Assembly (NCBI GenBank): GCA_946055125.1
Contig: CAMGFF010000056.1
Span: 1-10,566, forward strand
From: an uncultured Prevotellaceae bacterium
GTDB taxonomy: Bacteria; Bacteroidota; Bacteroidia; Bacteroidales; Muribaculaceae
Reading direction: 5' to 3'
Length of the DNA stretch: 10,566 bases
Each line of letters opens with the position of its first letter. Position 1 is the first letter of the stretch. The notes beneath the pieces were generated by a model, which was given only the letters and a program-made list of their open reading frames with translations, did not search any database and was not told the DNA's origin. Shown here one piece after another: positions 6,023 through 10,566 of the stretch. The position numbers and the translations under genes are program-made.

Positions 6023-6919
6023 ATGAGCAAAACAAGAGTTGCCGTAGTAGGCTACGGAAACATCGGCCGCTATGTGGTCGAGGCACTCAGCGTCGCCCCC
6101 GACTTTGAGATTGCCGGTATCGTGCGTCGCAGCACTGCCAATATTCCCCAAGAGATTGCAAAATTCAAGGTTGTCACCAATATTGATGAGCTGGGCAAGG
6201 TGGACGTGGCTATCCTCAGCACTCCCACCCGCGAGGTGGAGAAGCACGCAGCCGAGCTGCTCGCCAAGGGCATCAACACCGTGGACAGCTTCGACATTCA
6301 CACCAAGATTCCCGCCCTGCGCCAGTCGCTCAATGCTATCGCCAAGGCTCATGGCACCAAGGCCGTGATTGCCGCCGGCTGGGACCCGGGCAGCGACTCG
6401 GTGGTGCGCACCCTCATGCAGGCCGCAGCTCCCAAGGGTGTGACCTACACCAACTTCGGTCCCGGCATGAGCATGGGTCACAGCGTGGCAGTGCGCTCAA
6501 AGGCGGGCGTGAAGGATGCCCTCTCCATGACCATTCCGCTCGGCACCGGTATTCACCGCCGCATGGTATATGTGGAGCTGGAGGAGGGTGCGAGCCTCGA
6601 CGAGGTGACAAAAGCAATCAAGGCCGACCCCTACTTTGCCAGTGATGAGACCCATGTGATGCAGGTGGCAAGCGTCGATGAGGTGCGCGACATGGGGCAC
6701 GGCGTGCACATGGTGCGCAAAGGCGTGTCGGGACTCACACAGAACCAGCGCTTTGAGTTCACCATGAGCATCAACAACCCCGCCCTCACCGCCCAGATTC
6801 TCGTGGGCGTGGCTCGCGCCACCATGCGCCTCACTCCGGGTGCCTACACCATGATTGAGGTGCCCGTAATCGACCTCCTCCCCGGCGACCGCGACCAGTG
6901 GATTGCCCACTTGGTGTAA
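6023..6919 (+). CDS. ddh: meso-Diaminopimelate dehydrogenase
   Basis: The 298-residue cytosolic enzyme (EC 1.4.1.16) catalyses NADPH-dependent reductive amination of L-2-amino-6-oxopimelate (open form of tetrahydrodipicolinate) to meso-DAP in one step, for lysine and peptidoglycan. It has an N-terminal Rossmann fold with GYGNIG (10-15) and Arg35-Arg36 suited to the NADP 2'-phosphate. The family signatures 'GWDPGSDS' (119-126) and 'FGPGMSMGHS' (145-154) follow. The length and the 'PKGVTYTNFGPGMSMGH' wording are closer to the shorter type II enzymes (Symbiobacterium-like, about 299 residues) than to the 320-residue Corynebacterium form. The ATG at 6023 was chosen because it places the Rossmann fold at the N-terminus and lies just after a good promoter; the upstream extension of this frame overlaps the previous gene and is not protein-like. 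It appears to be monocistronic. Confidence 0.95.
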   Translation: MSKTRVAVVGYGNIGRYVVEALSVAPDFEIAGIVRRSTANIPQEIAKFKVVTNIDELGKVDVAILSTPTREVEKHAAELLAKGINTVDSFDIHTKIPALRQSLNAIAKAHGTKAVIAAGWDPGSDSVVRTLMQAAAPKGVTYTNFGPGMSMGHSVAVRSKAGVKDALSMTIPLGTGIHRRMVYVELEEGASLDEVTKAIKADPYFASDETHVMQVASVDEVRDMGHGVHMVRKGVSGLTQNQRFEFTMSINNPALTAQILVGVARATMRLTPGAYTMIEVPVIDLLPGDRDQWIAHLV

Positions 6920-6979
6920 GCGCTCCCATGGATAGTGCGAAGCTGTAGCGCCAGAGTGCGTCATTACAGCGAAATAAAC

Positions 6980-7034
6980 AGGGTCGCTCCGTGGAAATTC
7001 CACTATTTCAGTGGCTTCTCCACGGAGCGACCCT
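6980..7034. terminator. Bidirectional terminator hairpin between convergent ddh and dnaJ
   Basis: A perfect 15-bp stem (6980-6994 with 7020-7034; GGGTCGCTCCGTGG against CCACGGAGCGACCC plus one A-T pair) encloses a 25-nt loop that holds a second hairpin, CCACT (7000-7004) and AGTGG (7010-7014). The two genes converge on it. On the minus strand it is followed by a T-rich tail (TGTTTATTTCGC), fitting termination of the ispE-grpE-dnaJ transcript; the plus-strand tail (CTATTCATAG) is less T-rich. Confidence 0.8.
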
Positions 7035-7072
7035 ATTCATAGTATGTCGTTATTCTTATCTCTAAGCACGCC

Positions 7073-8233
7073 TTAGCTGAAGATGTGGCGCAGGCGCGAG
7101 AAGATGTTTCGCTTCTCGCTCTCGCTGGGGCTCATGTTCTCCGAGCCACGCAGCTTCTCTATTGCCTCGCGCTCCTCGCGGTTGAGGTTCTGGGGCACAT
7201 ACACCGTGATGTTCACGAGCATGTCGCCGTTGCCGTAGCCATTGGGCGAGGGAAGTCCCTTGCCACGCAGGCGCAGCACCTTGCCGGGCTGTGTGCCCGG
7301 GTCGATTGTGAGACGGGCGCGGCCATCGATGGTGGGCACTTCCACCTTGCCGCCAAACACTGCCGTGGGGAAGTCGAGAATGAGGTTGTAGATGAGGTTG
7401 TTGTCCTCGCGCTGCAGCTCGGCGGCCTTCTCCTCCTCAATCACTATGAGCAGGTCGCCCGGCACGCCACCACGGCGCGGGGCGTTGCCCTTGCCCTGCA
7501 TGCTCAGAGTCATTCCCTCGCTCACGCCGGCGGGAATCTTCACGGTGATAACCTCCTCCTTGCGCTCAATGCCCTCGCCGGCGCAGTGGGGGCACTTGTC
7601 GGTTATAATCTTGCCCTCGCCGCCGCATTGCGGGCAGGGGCTTTGCGTCTGCATCATGCCGAGCATCGTCTGGCGCACCTGTGTCACCACGCCGGTGCCG
7701 TGGCAGTGTTCGCAGGTCTTGTAGGCGGTGCCGCCCTTGGCTCCGGTGCCGTGGCACTCCTCGCAGGCCACATAGCGCGGAATCTTGAGCTTCTTCTCCA
7801 CGCCGTGGGCCACGTCCTTGAGGGTGACGCGCACCTTCACGCGCAGGTCGGTGCCTCGGTTCACGCGGCGGCCGCCACGCTGGCGCGCTCCGCCGCCAAA
7901 CACGTCGCCAAATATGTCGCCGAAGTGCGAGAAGATGTCGTCCATCGACATTCCGCCGCCGAATCCGCCCGCGCCGCCAAATCCGCCGCCCATGTTGCCC
8001 ATGTTGTGGCCAAACTGGTCATATCGCGCACGCTTGTCGGGGTTGCTGAGCACGTCGTAAGCCTCGGCTGCCTCCTTGAATTTCTCTTCGGCCTCCTTCT
8101 TCTCCTCCTCGCTCTTGCCCTGCTGGCGGTCGGGGTGATATTGAATGGCTTTCTTGCGATAAGCCTTTTTCAGCTCATCGGCAGTGGCGTTTTTGCTCAC
8201 GCCAAGCACTTCGTAGTAATCTCTTTTGTCCAT
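7073..8233 (-). CDS. dnaJ: Chaperone protein DnaJ (Hsp40)
   Basis: The 386-residue class I J-protein delivers unfolded clients to DnaK and stimulates its ATPase. Domains in order: J domain (about 5-70) with HPD at 33-35; Gly/Phe-rich region (about 76-115, 'MGGGFGGAGGFGGG'); cysteine-rich zinc domain with four CxxCxGxG repeats, CEECHGTG (157-164), CEHCHGTG (174-181), CPQCGGEG (200-207) and CPHCAGEG (214-221); then the two substrate-binding beta domains and dimerisation end. All eight zinc cysteines and the HPD are intact, and the length is normal. It follows grpE after 58 nt in the same direction. Its leader has a GGAGG 14 nt before the ATG, too far to be a convincing ribosome site. No separate promoter or CIRCE element is visible. 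Confidence 0.97.
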   Translation of the reverse strand: MDKRDYYEVLGVSKNATADELKKAYRKKAIQYHPDRQQGKSEEEKKEAEEKFKEAAEAYDVLSNPDKRARYDQFGHNMGNMGGGFGGAGGFGGGMSMDDIFSHFGDIFGDVFGGGARQRGGRRVNRGTDLRVKVRVTLKDVAHGVEKKLKIPRYVACEECHGTGAKGGTAYKTCEHCHGTGVVTQVRQTMLGMMQTQSPCPQCGGEGKIITDKCPHCAGEGIERKEEVITVKIPAGVSEGMTLSMQGKGNAPRRGGVPGDLLIVIEEEKAAELQREDNNLIYNLILDFPTAVFGGKVEVPTIDGRARLTIDPGTQPGKVLRLRGKGLPSPNGYGNGDMLVNITVYVPQNLNREEREAIEKLRGSENMSPSESEKRNIFSRLRHIFS

Positions 8234-8291
8234 CGTCGTAGTCGTATCCTCCGAAATATATATGTCCGTCGATTATTTATTTCCCCCTTGA

Positions 8292-8855
8292 TTACTGCCC
8301 CACAACCACCTTGGCGTGGCGCAGCACCTTGTCATTGATTTTGTAGCCTTTCTGCACGGTGTCGATCACCTTGCCCTTCAGCTCCTCGTCGGGGGTGGGG
8401 AAGTTGGCCACTGCCTCGTGCAGCTCGGTGTCGAAGTCGACCTTGTCGCTGTCGATGGCCTCCACGCCGTTGCCCTTGAGGTACTTGACGAACTTGTTGT
8501 AGATAATCTCCACGCCCTGGCGCAGGCTCTCCACGTCGGCCTGCTCATTCATGGCCTGGAGGGCACGCTCAAAGTCGTCGATTACCGGCAGAATGTCGCT
8601 CATTGCCTTCTCAGCTCCATTCTTCATTATCTCCATCTTCTCCTTGAGGGTGCGCTTGCGGAAGTTGTCGAACTCGGCCATGAGGAAGAGATACTCTTTC
8701 TTCTCCTTGGCAAGCTCCTCCTCGAGCTGCGCTATGCGCTCCTCGGGAGTAGGCTCGGTGGCTTCCTGCTGCTCGGCTGCCTGTGCCTCGGCCTGCTGTG
8801 CCTCGGTGGCTTCCATTTCTTGCTTCTCGTTAGTGTTATCTTTTTCGTTTGCCAT
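8292..8855 (-). CDS. grpE: Nucleotide exchange factor GrpE
   Basis: The 187-residue cytosolic protein releases ADP from DnaK, completing the DnaK-DnaJ-GrpE cycle. Residues 1-45 are acidic and Gln/Glu/Ala-rich, probably disordered. A long coiled coil follows, 'EERIAQLEEELAKEKKEYLF' through 'AEFDNFRKRT' (60-69), then the family signature 'PVIDDFERAL' (90-99) and the C-terminal beta domain ('VDFDTELHEAVANFPTPD'). The start used is the ATG at 8853-8855; an in-frame TTG three codons upstream is less likely. The gene lies 18 nt downstream of the ispE stop. A 9-bp inverted repeat spans the ispE stop and ends one base before the grpE ATG, so translation initiation may depend on RNA structure. Confidence 0.96.
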   Translation of the reverse strand: MANEKDNTNEKQEMEATEAQQAEAQAAEQQEATEPTPEERIAQLEEELAKEKKEYLFLMAEFDNFRKRTLKEKMEIMKNGAEKAMSDILPVIDDFERALQAMNEQADVESLRQGVEIIYNKFVKYLKGNGVEAIDSDKVDFDTELHEAVANFPTPDEELKGKVIDTVQKGYKINDKVLRHAKVVVGQ

Positions 8856-8856
8856 A

Positions 8857-8887
8857 ATATTCAATGCTTTTTTTCACAATTGAATAT
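8857..8887 (-). promoter_or_regulatory. AU-rich hairpin at the grpE translation start
   Basis: In the minus-strand mRNA, ATATTCAAT (8887-8879) can pair perfectly with ATTGAATAT (8865-8857). The 13-nt loop TGTGAAAAAAAGC contains the ispE stop codon and the A-rich tract. The grpE ATG begins after one unpaired base. Only one of nine pairs is G-C, so the stem would be weak. The regulatory role is inference. Confidence 0.4.
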
Positions 8888-9695
8888 CAAAAACATTGCC
8901 AAACTCTGCAAATTTGTCGCTTTCTGCCATATTGGCACTATCGAAAATGCCAAACACCGACGAGCCGGAGCCCGACATGGCGGCATACACCGCCCCACTC
9001 TCCATAATGCGCTCCTTGAGCGTGGCAAGCCGAGGGAACGCGGCGAAGACGCTAGGCTCGAAGTCGTTCTTGAGCAGCCCCTGCCACTCGGCCAAAGGGC
9101 GAGCCACTATTTCGGTCACTGCCACCTCGGGCTCGCACGGTGTCACGCGGCTGTAGGCGAGCTTGGTGGGCACCGAGATGTCGTCGGGCTTCACCAGCAG
9201 CATGCGGTAGCCCTTGAGCGACACGGGCACATCGGCGAGGCGGTCGCCAATCCCGCTCGCTCTCATGGGGCGGTTGTAGATGAAGAAGGGGCAGTCGGCG
9301 CCAATGGTGGCAGCCAGCCGCGCCAGCTCTTGCTGTGGCACTCCCAGGGCGAACAGCTCGTTCACGGCGAGCATGGTAAAGGCCGCATCGGCCGAACCTC
9401 CGCCCAGACCTGCTCCGTCGGGGATAATCTTGGTGAGGTAGATGTCGACCGGCGGCGCGGCAAATTCGCGCTGCATAAGCCGGTAGGCCCTCATCACCAG
9501 GTTTTTCTCCACCGGGCAGTCGATGTGGCGGCCATAGGTGGTGAGAGTGGCGTCGCCGCCACGTGCCGGCACCACCTCAAGGATATCAGTCAGCCCGATG
9601 GGATAGAACACTGTTGAAATATCGTGGTAGCCATCGGCACGACGGCGCACGATGTCGAGTCCAAGGTTCACCTTGGCATTAGGATAAACTATCAT
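8874..9695 (-). CDS. ispE: 4-(Cytidine 5'-diphospho)-2-C-methyl-D-erythritol kinase
   Basis: The 273-residue cytosolic GHMP kinase (EC 2.7.1.148) phosphorylates the 2-hydroxyl of CDP-methylerythritol with ATP, step four of the MEP isoprenoid pathway. Visible motifs: 'PNAKVNLGLDI' (5-15) with the substrate-site lysine at 8 and Asn10; 'ADGYHDISTVF' (20-30); the ATP-binding glycine loop 'PDGAGLGGGSADAA' (92-105); 'GADCPFF' with the likely catalytic Asp134; and the C-terminal GHMP motif 'AMSGSGSSVFGIF' (239-251). The length is normal for the family. The ATG at 9693-9695 begins directly at the first conserved strand. It is the first gene of an apparent ispE-grpE-dnaJ transcript and is divergent from cmk, with a promoter at 9761-9791. 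Confidence 0.96.
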   Translation of the reverse strand: MIVYPNAKVNLGLDIVRRRADGYHDISTVFYPIGLTDILEVVPARGGDATLTTYGRHIDCPVEKNLVMRAYRLMQREFAAPPVDIYLTKIIPDGAGLGGGSADAAFTMLAVNELFALGVPQQELARLAATIGADCPFFIYNRPMRASGIGDRLADVPVSLKGYRMLLVKPDDISVPTKLAYSRVTPCEPEVAVTEIVARPLAEWQGLLKNDFEPSVFAAFPRLATLKERIMESGAVYAAMSGSGSSVFGIFDSANMAESDKFAEFGNVFDIQL

Positions 9696-9732
9696 AATAT
9701 CATTTTTTTAATTTCTTTGGCTACGGGCTCAA

Positions 9733-9759
9733 GGCTCACAGCCAAAAAAGCTCACAGCC
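9733..9759. repeat. Direct repeat GCTCACAGCC in the ispE leader
   Basis: GCTCACAGCC occurs at 9734-9743 and 9750-9759, separated by AAAAAA. A partial third copy, GGCTCA, lies at 9726-9731. On the minus strand the repeat reads GGCTGTGAGC and covers the expected transcription start and early leader. TTTGGCT (9716-9722) can also pair with AGCCAAA (9740-9746). Confidence 0.6.
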
Positions 9760-9760
9760 C

Positions 9761-9791
9761 CAAAGGTAGTGTTTTTTCGCACACGGCACAA
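9761..9791 (-). promoter_or_regulatory. Near-consensus Bacteroidota promoter of ispE(-grpE-dnaJ)
   Basis: On the minus strand TTG (9791-9789) and TACCTTTG (9768-9761) are exactly 20 nt apart, the same spacing as at the ddh promoter. Transcription should start near 9752-9755, giving a leader of about 60 nt that carries GC-rich repeats. Confidence 0.7.
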
Positions 9792-9845
9792 CTTATATCG
9801 CATAAAAAAACACCGCCCAAAGTCGAAAATGTGGCCAAAAGTGAT

Positions 9846-9853
9846 TAAATTTG
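9846..9853 (+). promoter_or_regulatory. Probable -7 promoter element for cmk
   Basis: TAAATTTG matches TAnnTTTG and lies 30 bases before the cmk ATG. The ideal -33 position (9823-9825) reads TCG, a 2 of 3 match to TTG, so the promoter is supported mainly by its -7 box. Confidence 0.5.
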
Positions 9854-9883
9854 CACCCAAAACCAAATAACACCTACGCTTCA

Positions 9884-10566
9884 ATGGAAAAGAAAATCAC
9901 AATAGCCATCGATGGCTTCTCCTCATCGGGAAAGAGCACGATGGCAAAAAAGCTCGCCAAGACTATCGGCTACGCCTATATCGACACTGGCGCAATGTAT
10001 CGCGCCGTGACGCTTTATTGCCTCAACCACAACCTTATCGACGGCGAAGTGGTGAATGTGCCCGAGCTCGAGAAGCAGCTCCCCACCATTCACATCTCCT
10101 TCGGTGTGAATGCTGCCACAGGTGCCTCCGAGACCTACCTCAATGGCGAGTGCGTGGAGCATGAGATTCGCGAGATGCGCGTGTCGGGCAAGGTGAGCTA
10201 TGTGGCTGCTATCCCCGCCGTGCGCCGTGCCCTCGTGGCACAGCAGCAGCGCATGGGCGCCGAGAAGGGCATTGTGATGGACGGCCGCGACATTGGCACC
10301 GTGGTGTTCCCCAATGCCGAGATGAAAGTGTATGTCGACGCCTCGGCCGAGACTCGCGCACGCCGCCGCTTCGACGAGCTGCGTGCCAAGGGCAACACCG
10401 AAGTAACCTATGAGGAGGTGCTGCGCAACGTGCAGGAGCGCGACCACATCGACCAGACCCGCGCCGAGAGCCCTCTGCGAAAGGCCGACGACGCCCTCGT
10501 GCTCGACAACTCCCACATGACCCTCGCCGAGCAAGACGAGTGGCTCCTCGCCACCTACCGCCGCAT
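9884..10566 (+). CDS. cmk: Cytidylate kinase (3' end cut by window)
   Basis: The 227 codons visible are followed by two bases of the next codon and no stop; typical family length is about 220-230 residues, so only a few residues should be missing. The enzyme (EC 2.7.4.25) transfers phosphate from ATP to CMP and dCMP, salvaging cytidine nucleotides in the cytosol. It shows the P-loop 'GFSSSGKST' (11-19), the substrate segment 'YAYIDTGAMYRA' (30-41), the NMP-binding region, 'MDGRDIGTVVFPNAEMKVYV' (132-151), the arginine-rich lid 'RARRRFDEL' (158-166), and the conserved 'ERDHIDQTRAESPL' (185-198). The ATG at 9884 leaves four residues before the first strand, as is usual. It is divergent from ispE across a 188-bp intergenic region. 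Confidence 0.96.
   Translation, partial: MEKKITIAIDGFSSSGKSTMAKKLAKTIGYAYIDTGAMYRAVTLYCLNHNLIDGEVVNVPELEKQLPTIHISFGVNAATGASETYLNGECVEHEIREMRVSGKVSYVAAIPAVRRALVAQQQRMGAEKGIVMDGRDIGTVVFPNAEMKVYVDASAETRARRRFDELRAKGNTEVTYEEVLRNVQERDHIDQTRAESPLRKADDALVLDNSHMTLAEQDEWLLATYRR

Noticed and set aside
6942..6970. GCTGTA/TACAGC inverted repeat just after ddh
   Set aside because: Six pairs around a 17-nt loop without a T tract; likely chance next to the much stronger hairpin at 6980-7034.
8248..8252. GGAGG (minus strand) before dnaJ as a Shine-Dalgarno site
   Set aside because: It lies 14 nt before the ATG, too far, and genes of this phylum generally do not rely on such sites.
7085..8338. A 417-codon open frame on the + strand opposite dnaJ
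   Set aside because: It is the antisense shadow of dnaJ; its product is an Ala/His/Val/Leu-rich string with no motif, as expected from GC-rich codon bias on the other strand.
8316..9617. A 433-codon open frame on the + strand opposite grpE and ispE
   Set aside because: It runs across two well-supported genes and their junction, and its composition (His, Leu, Gly, Val) is typical of antisense frames.
1..10566. CRISPR array, tRNA, rRNA, insertion sequence, phage or defence system
   Set aside because: No regularly spaced repeats, transposase or integrase motifs, structural RNA cores or defence-type proteins were seen on either strand; base composition and codon style are even across all genes.

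Overview
The window looks like a chromosomal segment from a Bacteroidota member, most likely order Bacteroidales with GC-rich codon use (Muribaculaceae or Prevotellaceae-like; the family-level guess is inference). Evidence: promoters of the Bacteroidota type (TTG, about 20 nt, TAnnTTTG), A-rich or featureless start regions without Shine-Dalgarno motifs, an OprO/P-type porin, a lipoprotein with an acidic export tail after its lipobox, a DUF3078 outer-membrane protein, a short 'DLLGRRV...INGKKV' C-terminal tail, and the one-step diaminopimelate dehydrogenase.

Layout. 1-171: 3' end of a GH25 lysozyme-like gene, then a short terminator. 293-3111 (+): a three-gene envelope operon of phosphate-selective-type porin, surface lipoprotein with a lamin-tail domain, and secreted protein, closed by a strong terminator at 3180-3223. 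3350-5909 (+): a second, tightly packed three-gene envelope cluster of DUF3078 barrel and two small secreted proteins of unknown function; the first two genes overlap in TAATG. 6023-6919 (+): ddh with a near-consensus promoter. A 15-bp hairpin at 6980-7034 lies between the convergent ddh and dnaJ genes. 7073-9695 (-): ispE-grpE-dnaJ, probably one transcript from a promoter at 9761-9791. 9884-end (+): cmk, divergent from ispE and cut by the window edge two bases into a codon.

How the genes fit together. Most of the window is housekeeping: lysine and peptidoglycan precursor synthesis (ddh), isoprenoid synthesis (ispE), Hsp70 co-chaperones (grpE, dnaJ) and pyrimidine nucleotide metabolism (cmk). 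The most interesting part is the first operon. Upstream of the porin, 7-bp elements recur every 11 bp and end 10 bp before a -7 box that has no proper -33 box. That is the geometry of a PhoB-class activated promoter, and it sits in front of a porin of the phosphate-selective family. Together with a surface lamin-tail lipoprotein, this suggests a phosphate-starvation scavenging operon. This is inference.

A second interesting site is a 9-bp AU-rich inverted repeat whose right arm ends one base before the grpE start codon, which could act as a temperature-sensitive translation control. I found no CRISPR array, tRNA, rRNA, insertion sequence, phage gene or recognisable defence system, and I do not see a clearly novel multi-protein system here.
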